This document shows positions 15,001 through 27,300 of a stretch of 64,000 nt of DNA, piece by piece. The stretch lies in NCBI GenBank assembly GCA_033063855.1, contig CP093831.1, forward strand, positions 13,702,001 through 13,766,000, written 5' to 3'. The DNA is from Smittia aterrima (taxonomy: Eukaryota > Arthropoda > Insecta > Diptera > Chironomidae). Positions within the stretch are counted from its first letter, which is position 1. Every line of letters starts with the position of its first letter. Both the position numbers and the translations under genes were made by a program. Below the pieces are notes generated by a model. That model worked only from the letters and a program-made list of their open reading frames with translations. It was not told where the DNA came from and searched no databases.

Positions 15001-16283
15001 GCCTCCTCGGGTGCAAGAGTCGAGAGCAATAATAATTTCTTAATTAAGGTCTTCTCCTTATTTTCTTAATGGGCAAAAAAGTTAATTGCACAGCATCAAT
15101 AAATCTGCTTGAAAATGGGTTATTGAGTGAAATTGCGGAGGAATCTGTGAAGATTTTTTCAAGACAAACTGCAATTCGACTTCTTCTTCCTCATTGCAGC
15201 GGCAGAGAAAAATGACTCAGAGACTTTAATGTAACAGCCAAGAGTCGCAAATATCTCGACTTTCTTTTTAATTTTATGTATTTTATATTTTTCTCTCGCT
15301 CGCTGCCACAAGACATGTTATTTCGAGGCTCGGATAATTTAAATCGAGAGGGAATTGTTCGAGCTAAAAGTTTTTTTCTGCTTTTATTGCGGAAGAGGCG
15401 ATAAAAATTTCGATATTGTTTTCCTCTGCCAATTCGATGTCGGAAGGGAATGAATTTGATTTGATGTTTCCATCTCGATTATAAATTCAATGAAGCCAAA
15501 AAGATTTCATCAGTTTCAATGTTTTCGATCGAACCTCCTTCTGACCCAATTATCGATGCGAGCATCTAACGACAAGGAACACAAATGTCAACCGAACAGA
15601 AAGTTTTTGACTCGCCCTCTTCCACTCAATAACAGATCACAGCTCCTTGATAACCTCGTATCGTTTAGCAGCGAACGCTAGCTAGTCGATTACGAAGAGA
15701 AATCTTTACCAATTAATTTTTACAAGTTAAACAGAAAACATATTACAACCATAATCAGATCTGAGAGCTGTTAAATGCATAAAAAAGCAATTTCGAAATG
15801 AAAGAAAATTTAATTCATTTGCTGACTTAATGGCGAGAGTCGGGAAAGAAAGAAGAAGAAAAAAGTTGTAAGCATAAATTTATCATAAAACAAAGCTAGG
15901 CGAACGTAAGAAATGAAATGTCGTCGACAACGTTACACATTACAAGCTTTATGCTGTTCAATTTCGCTTTCGACTTGTGTGTTTATCATTGAATGCATTT
16001 TGAACTGGCTTTTTCTGCTGTTCATGATGTTTGTTCTCTTTGCATTTTCAGATTAACTTCAAATAAAAATTGAATGAATTTCCTTTCGAAAGATTTCTTG
16101 CTCTCCGATGCAGACGAGAAACTCACAAGGAGAGAAAGAAGCCAATGATTGTGATAAAGTAAAGTGCAGTGAATTTAATCAATTCGCTTAAATGCAACAA
16201 TAAAAAAAGCAGCGTCCGGGAGAAACATGCCTCATAAAGGCCAAGCATTCGAACGATTCCGAGTTGCTGTTCTTACTCTTTAT

Positions 16284-16300
16284 AAATTAAATTAAATTAA
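16284..16300. repeat. AAATT pentanucleotide repeat
   Basis: Three tandem copies of an aaatt-type unit in AT-rich DNA; a simple repeat. Confidence 0.7.
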
Positions 16301-18093
16301 AAAGCGAAGCGAGATAAAAAAAAAACCACAATCGCACTTTACGTCCGAATGAAGTAAAAGGAAGGCAACAAGAAATCAAAACAAAGACGTCGGAATTTTC
16401 ATTTCAATTTCGAGAGAAATAATTTACTTTTAATGATTTATTATTTCATTTATGCTTCACGAAGAAATTGTTTCTATCAAATAAATCAAGCGCGGGGAAT
16501 GTTTTCGAGTCGTCGAGTCGTGGCGAACAGCATAACTTTACGCAGAGTATCGAGTTGAAGTTGCATTGTTGGTGTTATTTCTGTTGTTGCTGTTAAAATT
16601 CTTCTTTAAGAATGTTATAAAAAGAAAAGAACAAACGAGAGAACGACAAGCAAACAGTTTTTGTTATGAAAGAAGAGTTCGAGTCAGCAAATTTGTTATA
16701 AAATGAAAATTAATAATTGCAAATTGTGTGAAAATTATGATGATCAAAAGTTGTCAGGCGACAAAGGCAGCATAAATGCGCAACCTCAGTTTTGTCGTCA
16801 CACATCGGCTGCCGCATTCATCTCGCCCAACCATATTCGTGATTTTTTAGCCTTTCATCTACTCAGAGGTAATTATCAATTAAATTTATAAGTTTTCCAT
16901 TCTTCTCCGTTGCCTTTAGACTTGTGTAGAAACCAATAAACTCCGAACAAAAGCTTGATTATCGAGGGAGAGGAAGTTGCTCTTCCTTATAAACTCTCGA
17001 TGTCTATCGTTGAAATAATTTTCTGCACACGCAAAGGAAACTCAATCATCAAATGCCGATCAATCGAACGATGATTAGAGTGAATATTTATCGATAATTG
17101 TCGATGTCATTAAAATCGAAATATTTGTCGAACAAACGAAGCAAATCAGAAGAAGAAATGAGAGAAGGAAAGAATTTCTCGAAATGAATGAAAAATTGAA
17201 ATCGTGAGGGATTTTTTGTGAAAATGTTTATTTTATGTTCTCTTCTGGCTTTCTCGTTCTGTTAAATCGCTTCGTTGGCTTTGAAAACAATTAACGAAAA
17301 TAAAGAAGAATGTTAAGCGCTGGTAAAAAATGAGAAGTCAAGAACTTGGCTCAAAGTGGAGTGAAAACTCGTCTAAAAAAAGATCTGTTTAGTTCTTAAC
17401 TCACTTTTCTGCCTCATTGTTATGAGTTTTCCATTAAAATCTAATAAATCAAATTATTTTCCCATTTCATCTATCAGCTCAGAGCGTCCAGTCACTTTTA
17501 ATGGCAATAAAATTACCGACTCGGTCTTTAAACATTGTGAACTCTCAAAGACAGAGAATCGAGTGAATGAGCTCGTGAAACGTTAATTTGACTCAATAAA
17601 TAAAAGTTCGTTTACCTTCGGCGACTTAAGTTTGACATGACATTACGTCGAGATTTGAGCTAATAAACCTTAGGCTAGGACAGTGATCCGGGGTGACCAG
17701 ATATCTCCAATTAAAATAAAATATCTCTAACGAGCAGAAGTTAGAAAGATGATGATCCAAAGCAGGTGATACTCTTCCAGCTGTTCACCCTGCAGCCGCT
17801 TTGTCGATCCAGCGATAAATCTGTCAATCGATATCCTTCAACAAATCATGTTACTTCACTTTAAAAGAGAGATGTGGTAATTTTATTTGACCTTTTTTCC
17901 CGCCGCGACTTCGAAACATGAAACACAAATATTGAGAAAGCAATTTGCGTCGTTGAGTCGTCGAGCTTCAAACAAAATTAACATATCAGCTTTGATTGTC
18001 TTGTATCCACACACACACGTTATGTTTAAACTACGAAATTGACGACGCGGAGATAAACACATATCATTTTCTTCGGATCAAATCAAGCCATCA

Positions 18094-18108
18094 CTCCCTC
18101 CCTCCCTC
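18094..18108. repeat. CTCC tetranucleotide repeat
   Basis: About four tandem ctcc units forming a pyrimidine-only tract. Confidence 0.75.
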
Positions 18109-19134
18109 ATCTCCTGCCCTCATAAATTTAATGTCAGGTTATTACAACACACAATCTATTCGCGCCGATGGATGTGAACAGATAGCCAAAGAGAGAAGAA
18201 ACGCTTCGAAGCAACAATTTATTTGATTTCTTTATGCTAATATTTATGCGCTGAGTACGACGGTGAATTCAAAAGCCACACAGTCGAGACATGGAGAGTT
18301 GTTTTATGGCGCTGATAAAAGAAGTTCCTCTTTTGGCACTCTCGCAGTAACACTTTGTGCATGCCGTATCTTAATCTTCAAGACGATCCATTCGTCTTTA
18401 GACGAACAGCGTTCCCAACGAGTGCGTCGTGCTTTCAATATATTCAAATTGAATGAAGTGTAATTATTATCATCGACTCTGTGCCGTTTAAAAAACACAT
18501 CGCTTGTTGTACTAACAGTTTGAGTGGATAAAGAAGAGGAAGGAAAACGCATTAAAGTCTCGTTTAATTTTAACGCGAAAAACAGCAGAATGACCATTTT
18601 ATGGTAATGAAGTATTTTTCTTTCCCACTCGAGTATCCCACAAGACTCCACGGAAGCGACAGTGCCCCTCTCTCTGTTGGAATGATAATTAATTTTCATT
18701 TTCATGCTCTAACGACGACGACTCTGACTGCGGCCACTCTACAGTTAGGCGAAATTATTTTCTAATTTGCGAAACAACAATTTTTTCTTTCTTTATGTCG
18801 TTGACATCATTTTGGTCTTGAGCGTGAATCTTCTTTAATAATTTCTTATGTAAATTTTGAGCTGAATAATTCGCGCCGCTAGAAGGAGAAGAAAGTAACT
18901 GATGGAGAAGTTGTGTCGAAAAAAAAATAACATGAGCGAGCAAATTCCAATTTATCACACAACTGCTTGTCATCGGTCTCCACCAAATCGAGTAGAACAT
19001 CGCGCAAGCATTTGAGTCTCTCTCTCAGAAACAACATGTTATTAATTTTCGTTAACCGCTTTACCAGACGAAATACATTTTCTAAGTTGCCTTCTCTTCC
19101 ATCGTCGCTCAGAGATTTTCAGCTTTGACATCGA

Positions 19135-19149
19135 CGTCGTCGTCGTCGC
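19135..19149. repeat. (CGT)5 trinucleotide repeat
   Basis: Five tandem CGT units. No open frame of note crosses it. Confidence 0.75.
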
Positions 19150-22100
19150 TTCATGCCTGAAGAGTCAGATGAAAATATAAAATATTTAACAAATTCATTT
19201 GTGAGCATGAAAGAATGCTCGAGCTTGTCACTTTATGTTATGTGAGCTGCAAGATTAATCTTTCAGTGAGTTCTGCTAGATTTAAACTCCTCTGTAAAGT
19301 GTCTCTTTTGAAGTTGCTAATAGAATTTGTAAACGTTTCGTTAGTAATTAGCAAGACAAATAAAACTTTAGACATTCGAGGTCGCTTTGATTCAACTCTC
19401 GGAAGTTTCGTTTGGACAATTAACGATTTAATTATCAAAGTTTTTCCATCAGTCTCGTGAGCCTTGATTGATTTATTTGAAAAGTTTTCTAACAAAATTA
19501 ATTCATTTTGAAGTCGTCGCAATATTCAATGAACTCTAAGGAAACTTTTCTTAAAAAGAAGTTTCGCCATAAAAGAATCTTATCAAAAGTGAATCAGAAA
19601 ACCCGAAGCTGCTGCATATTTACACGTTATGAGGAAACGCGAACGATTCGATTAAGGCAGCAATGTTCGATCGTCAACGATGGAAAAGACTTTTAATGAT
19701 TATTACATAACGCTCTCTTGCGTTTATGGCGCGCTTGGCATTTTGCTATTTTAAACATGTGAATTAATGTCGTTGCCAAATCCATCTCGGACGCGACGAG
19801 TCAGTCCGCGTCGTTACATAAAGTGATTTCTCTATGAACAACATTAGAGTAGAGTGAATGAAAGAATTTCAATTGCCGTCGTTCGAGATCATGAAAGAGA
19901 TTCGTGAGCAATAAATCTACTTCGTGCTTCTTTCTCTGTGCTTAAGCAACGGGAACGCATGACATCCAACCTTGTTACAATTACGAGTTGTTTACTGTAA
20001 CCACCACCCAATCAACGCTCAAGCCGAACATTGCTCAACATCGATGATTTTGCCTTTATGATTGAATGTTAATGCTCGTGAGCGCTTATTTGAATATTCA
20101 TTTATTCATCCGGCGTGTTTTATTACAGCCACAGAGAAAAAAAAGCGATTAAAAATAAATTGAGCAATTTACGGAGCATGAATTTTCGAGAACGAAATAT
20201 TTTAATTGGGCCATGAGGTCGCAGCTGAGCCAAAGCGAATTTGTTTAAATGCAATCGTAGTCAACGCTTTTCATCGCGCCTTCCGTGATACTTACGAGTG
20301 AAAGGCTAATTATAAAAATACTTGCTTGTTATGGAGAAGACAAGAAATAGTTAATCAAAATGCCATACGAACGAATGTGAAGATGAAGCTTTATCGAGGA
20401 TTTCCCCAGCAATGAGACGAGCGCAGTGAATAAATCTCTGAAGCTCACGAGAAATTACAAGAGTCTTAAGTCTTAATAAACTTAGAGCTTGTCGATAAAT
20501 TGTTTTTGCTGCGCTGGGAAACTAGAGAATCGAGTTTCAACTGTCTCAATAGCCACGCCAGATTAATTGATTATAAATAATGAACATTTGAGCAAAATAC
20601 CGCTTAAATTGGCATCGCCCGTAGAAAACAAGAAGTTTTTTTTTATTCACTGCAAGTTTTATTACTTCGTCAGGTAGATCGGGGGCATGAATGTTATCGA
20701 CGCTCGACTGCAGTGCAAACCAATTCAAGTTCGCATTCGATCAAATCCGTTTTGTCGACTTCCATTAAAATTCAATTGAGTTGGGAGATGGCTTGAAGCG
20801 GCTTCGGAGAGCAAGCCAACGAGAGAAATATGTTGATTTTACCATAAATTTTCTCCTCTCGCCAGTTGCATTTGCTTTTGTAATGAATCTCTATCGACAT
20901 TTTATGAATTTGAAACTTGCACGTACCACTCACACCGGGAGCCGGAGAAATTTACGGAAAAGTTAATTGAATAGCAGTGCTCGAGTTTATTACATTTTCC
21001 GAGCTTTTATTACATTTTATTGGAATATAATTAAGCGCATTTCAATTTTATAATCTGCGAATTGGAACGACGGAGAGTTCACTTTCTGCTGACATAGCAA
21101 ACTAAATATTGAGGTTGAATTAATTATTGAAATTGCATGTGAAACTTTCACTCGAACACGTTGAAATGATTGAAACATTGTGTCCACAAACATTCGATTA
21201 GTGACTCGAAACTGAGCAGAAAATTAGCTTCTCACACTAATCATTGTGCTTGTGTATTGACATGTCGACAACGAGATCTCCCAAATCGTTCAATTTCCAT
21301 AAAGTTATCGTCGGAATTTTTATGTTTCCTTCTACTGTGAGCTTGTGTTATCGCTCGTTCTTCTTCTTCCTTTTTACACAACAAAATCAAATTTCGTTTT
21401 TCTAGAGCTCTCTATGTCAAAACAAATCAATTCCTAAGACTCCTCTCGTTCCCTACCATCACCAACGAGCTCTTTACTAGCAAAGGGAAATAATCGTAAA
21501 CCATTATCATAAATAATAAATCATCTGATATTATTTTTGTGTAAGTTGCGTAAGAGGCCCGAGAATAATAAAGTTCGTAGGCTGTTGCCTTAATGCAGAC
21601 ATTTAAAGCTTGAGATTGTTTCTGTTTCATGAAAGACGGAATCTTAATGGAATTGAATTTCATCGCCTTTTAAGAAATTTATCTCTTAAATTTTTATTGT
21701 TTATTGAACGAAGCGAAATATCATAAATACCTTCCGCTCTCTCACTGAAACTGCCACTTGGAGCGATCCGAAAAATAATATTTTGTTTATTTAAAGCGAA
21801 ATGAAAAGTTTCGTTTTAATATTTTTTTTTGTATTGAACGATAAAGTTTCTTCTGCTTAGTCGCGCTTAATGCACATAAAGCGATGCAAGACACGAAAGT
21901 TTTGAATTTTTTATGCAATTTGCACGAAATTGGAAAACTTTCTCGAAGGAAACTTCTTATTGGTTTTCCTTTTTTCCTCTGTCGGTCGCGTTTTCAACGC
22001 TGAGCGTGAAGGATGTTCAGACAATCTGTTTAACGATAAAGAACAATGAATTGGTGGGATCATGTTACAATGAGATTCGTCTGCCACGTCTTGTTACTCC

Positions 22101-22678
22101 CCGCGGTGTAGTCTTGGCGAAAGGCAAAAAAAAAGGAAAAAAACGACAAAATGTTTTCATAATCATATTCACATCGCTTGCAATCCCCAATTAGCACATC
22201 GCGCCGTGGAACATGAGAGATTGCAGTGGAGCGATAAGATTATAATCTTCTCCATTCTAATGATTCGACGCCGCAAACCCCGTCGAGCAAATGACTGAGC
22301 GAAGGGCGGAAAGTTCCCGGAATCAGCACATAAATAAATATTTGCGCAAGTTCTTTTCATTCCTCGAGTGTATTTGCTATGTCCACTTGCTTCAACTACT
22401 CATGAGAATAAATCTGTCTTGCTCCTCCAATGCAATTTTATTTATGAGAAAACTTTTACGTTTCGACTGCAATAGAAGAATAAAAAAAGAGAGAACAAGA
22501 AATTTATTCAAAGTAATAAGCGCAAAACAATCAACTTGAATGCATAAACACATCAAACTCTCCCTCAATGCACATGACGTGGACGTTTTAAACGAGTCGG
22601 TTGTAATACGAGCAGTCTTGATGAATTCAACAAGTTACAGTTTTTATTACGTTTGCCATTGAAATTGCGGTCGGCTGT

Positions 22679-22762
22679 GTTCTCGCCCCCCAACAAGCTT
22701 TTATAACTGACTGGTTAAGTCGTCCTTAGTCAGGCCAGTGTGAAAACAAGACGGGCGAGAAC
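22679..22762. other. Hairpin with perfect 10-bp base stem
   Basis: The arms GTTCTCGCCC (22,679-22,688) and GGGCGAGAAC (22,753-22,762) are perfect reverse complements. Between them TTTT/AAAA and CTGACT/AGTCAG (22,707-22,712 with 22,728-22,733) can pair further, with a short AAG/CTT stem near the loop. The resulting stem-loop is about 84 nt with internal loops. The GC-rich base stem stands out in AT-rich surroundings. It could be a structured RNA, a precursor-miRNA-like fold, or a chance inverted repeat; no known small-RNA sequence was recognised. Confidence 0.4.
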
Positions 22763-23900
22763 CTTCTGGGACGATTTCTCATCAGATAAAATGTAAATAT
22801 TATAATTCGCATTTTTGTGGCATTAAGCGAAATGATGCGCCCGGCTGAAGGGGAAAGAGATTATTCCCTTGAAAAATTATTGTTGTGGGATAATAAACAT
22901 TCATTATCATAGCCCGAGCAGACAACTGACTCCGAAAAACAGAGGGAGCATTACCATAAAAATCTTCCACTCGGTCTCGTGATTACTGCGGCTAAGGAAC
23001 CCGACAACAATCTCTTTTGAGAATTGATGAACAAAATGGATTCGTCTCTGATTGAAATGCTTAAGTAACTCACCCTCACCAAATTGAAATCACGAAGCAA
23101 TCGGAATGCTTGCTGCCACCTAATGCATTCGATTTAATGGCGACTGTTAATTGCTTTATTTATTTGAATCGCTCGCGTTAATTATGACGTTGACAAGAGT
23201 CTCAAGCAGTTCATGAAATGGTTGGCGGCGCGACTCAACGAGTTTCCAGTTGACTGTGTTTTTTTCTCCTCTGACTTTTATGTTCATTATTTTAATTTTG
23301 TTTCGCGTTAAGGCGATAAAACGCGAAAGCAAATAAGAAAGAAAACATTTTTTATATCTGACTTTGCTCAACTTTTTTATTACTTAATTTACTGTTCGTG
23401 TTTTATCTTATCGCTTAGATTAGAATCGAGATTGTGTTTGGCGAAATCTAAGTAAGCACGAGACTTCCTCTGATATCAAATAGCACAACAAAATCTTTGT
23501 TTTGCCTTCTCTTGTTCACTCGTTTTCATACGACGCATGAAGCAAAGTCCATCATGATGTCCGAAAGCGGTTTTCGGAAGCTTCAATGAAAATTAATGGG
23601 AAGTGAAACTCTCACAACTGATGACATTGCTGAAAGCATCGTAGAAAGTTGATTCAAACTTATAAATTAATTAGAATGATATCAAATTTCCGGGGCCATC
23701 ATCTAAAAAGATTCATCTTCACAAGATACTTGTGCTGTCTGTCGACGGTGCTTTATCTCAACGAAAATCGTTTCTCTGTCTATGCCCTAGTCGTCGCACT
23801 CAACAAACGAGCTTTTCTATTCTCCTAAAAATCTCGTCTCTTCGATTAAAATTTATATTCAAAGCAGAAGCGAGACGGAAAGTCGGTGACATTGCTTCAT

Positions 23901-24353
23901 TTATTTTAGATTAAGCGTTTCGCTCTGTAGACTGTCGAACAGACGTAGCATTTGCTGTGTGTCAATTTGGAGAATAACTTTTTGTGGCGGAATGCTTTTC
24001 ACTCGTATGATGTTATCAATTTTACTGCGCTCATTCTCAGGTGGATCATTGTGCAATAATGACGACAGCAAGTTCTTTGCCGAAACGTGAGCGAGAGACG
24101 GGTTTGAAATATTGAAGCTTTGGCATACTCTCATAATAGATTTTAAGGCTTCTAATGATGAAGCTTCTGTCATTTCAAAGTGTCGGCATAAACGAAGCGC
24201 TTGACACGAAAGCGTGAACTTGACTCCATTAACAGTGCAAATTATGTGTTTAAGGCTTAAGCAAACATTAACAACATAAATGATGTAAGACGAAAGGGAT
24301 TGAAAAGATTTCTTCTTTAAATTCCAGTAGCGGCAGTTGATCAGCAACAACAA
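23901..24353 (-). CDS. Doubtful minus-strand open frame, unknown product
   Basis: An open frame of 150 codons on the minus strand ends in TAA at 23,901-23,903. The last 110 or so codons have mixed composition, with alternating hydrophobic and polar residues suggesting helices, rather than the low-complexity look of most other long frames here. Just 5' of this part the minus strand has a possible acceptor (TTTGCTTAAG), so it could be the last exon of a nested gene. An AATAAA overlaps the stop. No family was recognised and no upstream exons were identified. A frame of this length can arise by chance in 64 kb at this base composition, so the call is weak. Confidence 0.15.
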   Translation of the reverse strand: MLLLINCRYWNLKKKSFQSLSSYIIYVVNVCLSLKHIICTVNGVKFTLSCQALRLCRHFEMTEASSLEALKSIMRVCQSFNISNPSLAHVSAKNLLSSLLHNDPPENERSKIDNIIRVKSIPPQKVILQIDTQQMLRLFDSLQSETLNLK

Positions 24354-27300
24354 GACGAAAAGTCATTTATTCAACTCAATTCTTCTTCATTCACCACTCG
24401 CCTCCCTTCAAGTTCCTTTGCTTTGTTGCGAAAAGAAATTAAACAAGAAAAAAATGTTTTCTGTAGAATTGCGATGGAAAAAAAAGAATAAAAAGTCGTG
24501 TAAGAGGAAAAGAGATTTTAAATAAGGCGAAACAAGCTGTTGTCTGTTGATGAGCTGAGGGAACGAACAACGCAAAAGACACAAAGGCACAAAGAGAGAA
24601 AGAGCTAAACAAATGAAGCAATAATATTCCCTCAGTCTTATTACTTCTCATTAATTACTTGCGATTTGTTTGATGGCATTGCTAATGTTCTCTTCCCGAA
24701 CTCAAAGCGATTCTCGTTCGCTTGATTTATTTTAATTCCTTAATGCCTTCTTCATACTTCTTATGTACGTTCTCTGCTTTACGAATGCAGTTCAATCAAT
24801 TAACCGATCGTTAAGACATGTTTACAGGGCGAAAACAAAAAAGCTGCAGATGATAAAACGACAGCGACTTTAAATTTATGGCAAGTCGAGAAATGAAACA
24901 GAACTTAATGTTCTCGATGCTTTGGTATAATTCGTTAATTGCGTCACGAATTGAAGTTGAAATTAATAAACTTTTCGTTCGGAATATTGTTGAAGATGCT
25001 CTCCCGACCCAACTGAATCTGTCTCCGCGTGAAATTTGATTACATTAAGCCCACGGCCCTCGAAAAGTAATTTTCACAGTCAAGAAGCCGAAAAGCACAA
25101 CCTCAATTAAAGTGTTAAACCATTTGAGGATATAAAAGCCTTTGATGTTGAGTTGTGAAGCGGCAAGATCCTCGAAATTTCCAACCCGAGAATCATCGAG
25201 AAACGAAGAGAACAGATTTGAAGGACATCTCATGAAATGAAAAGTAATTCATTGAACCTTCCACTGCTCGTTCTTTTCTATTATACGATTATGTTTCTTC
25301 TTCGTCTTCATGGCTTGTAAAACTACTTAAGCATCTTCTATTCTTCTCTCCATCTCGCTTCCTCCACGCTCATCGTGTAGCGAACTCACGAAAAGAAAAA
25401 TTGAAGAAATAATTCAAGAAACTTCCAAGATTGTTGCCGTTTATCTTCTACAATGCTTTTTGAAATTCTTCTACGTTCGCATTTGATTCTTTGTGTTCAG
25501 AGCTCCACACTTTGAGACTACAAATTAACGAAACAGCTACAGAAAAAAATAAGTTGTAGTTTCCCGCCAGGTGATAACTGCGGAGCGGCTTGAGATTGAA
25601 CTTTTTTCAGTTTGGGAACTTGCTGATGTTCATTTATTGAAAATATTATTAATTTTGTTGCTGCTTAGATCTCTGATGTAATTAGATATACACACAAAGA
25701 GTTCTGACGCTGAATGATTCCGGTGTCAATGACTTGCCTCGTCAGCGCTTTTTGCGCGAGAGCTCGAAACATGAAAAGCGATTACGTAACGATTCAAGTC
25801 AATTCTTCTTCTTTATTTTTTCGGCCAGTAGCTGAGACGACGCCGCACTTGGAAATTATAGAGGTTCGAATTAAATCTAATGGATTGAAATTAAAACTAA
25901 ATTGCTTTTGCTGCCGTCTTTCCAGCTTTTTGCTTTCTAAGCTGCTTTGTCGCTCATTACGATTGTTCACCTTCTACCGGAATTGATTTTTTTCTCCACA
26001 ACTAAAGTTCTAAAGATTCCCCGAACGTAATCAACGCTTTTCGGTTCTTTGACGTAATTTGGTTTTCAATGAAAGGCTGCTCTCATTCATCTGTTCTTTG
26101 ACACCGGATTTATTGTCGAAATCGGAATTAAAAAAAACTGGAAACATATGGCAGTGCGAGAAGAAGACGAAGCGCTGTGAAACTCTGAGAGCTTAGCATT
26201 GATTTTGATGGATTACGTTCCGTTTTAGGGAGCAGATATGAACAGAACGAGTTGAACAACTGACTTATAACGTGTAACTTCTGATAGCTACATCCTCCTT
26301 CTTCTTTTCATGTCGTTCCTCTCTCTCGTCCCGCGGCAATGTCGAGCACGAAAAGCAAGAGACAAAAAAAAACAGATTTTTGATGATTTTTTCCGTCACA
26401 TAAACTTCGGGTTCTTGTTCATTCCGCTTGAAGCTTTGTGTCACCATAAATTAATTCATCTTGACACATTTGCGCTGAAGAAGAAGAAAAAAAACTGTTC
26501 GAGCTGGCGATGTCGCTGTGCGCCATGGCAAATTAAAAATGCAGCAAAGTATTTAAACAATTATGCCGCGTAATGCATTAAATCTCTTGCTTATTAAATT
26601 CTTCTTAATCTTCTTGAATGTGTCATAAGATTCATTGCTCAAGTTATGAGATTCATTTTGACTTAATTGAGAATGAGATGAATTGTTGTGACAAGTCGCT
26701 GGAGGGTAAACATTTCGTGGATCAAACAATATCACGGAGTTCTCATCACTCGCAATTATTATTCTTGCCATGGAACTTTATTCAATCGCAAACTCAACAA
26801 ATAATCCAATTAAGTTTAATTGACGATTCAAGAACAAAGATCAACAAAGAACTTTGTCCATGCTCGTACCTGATTTGAAGCTAAAAGCTGACCCATTTGA
26901 TCAAAGCGTTTCTTTTCTTTCACTTTGCCGTTTTGCTTGTGCATGCAAAACTGATTTCTAAATGCGCATGCAGCTCGTTGAAGCAAGCGAGCGAGCAATG
27001 AAAACTGCCAGCCATGAGAAACATTATGCTACTCGTTGAAGAATTTCGATCATAAATTTCTCCACCGAGCTGAAAATTTATGTTTAGCTGCAGTATTTGC
27101 ATGCCACGGCAATTTTCTCCTCAATGATATTGAATTGAATGGAAGAGAATTCTTCTTTCGAGGGGTTCAGATAGTTTTGCGATCGAGATTTCGTAGCGAT
27201 AGCAACTAAGGTCACCTTCAACTCCAATAAAAAATAATTTATATTTTCCAATCTCTTATCTTATCGTTTTCCGCAACTTTAATTTATATTCACCTTCTTT

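Noticed and set aside
18304..18705. 133-codon minus-strand frame overlapping a shorter plus-strand frame
   Set aside because: Neither strand shows coding-like composition or homology; probably chance.
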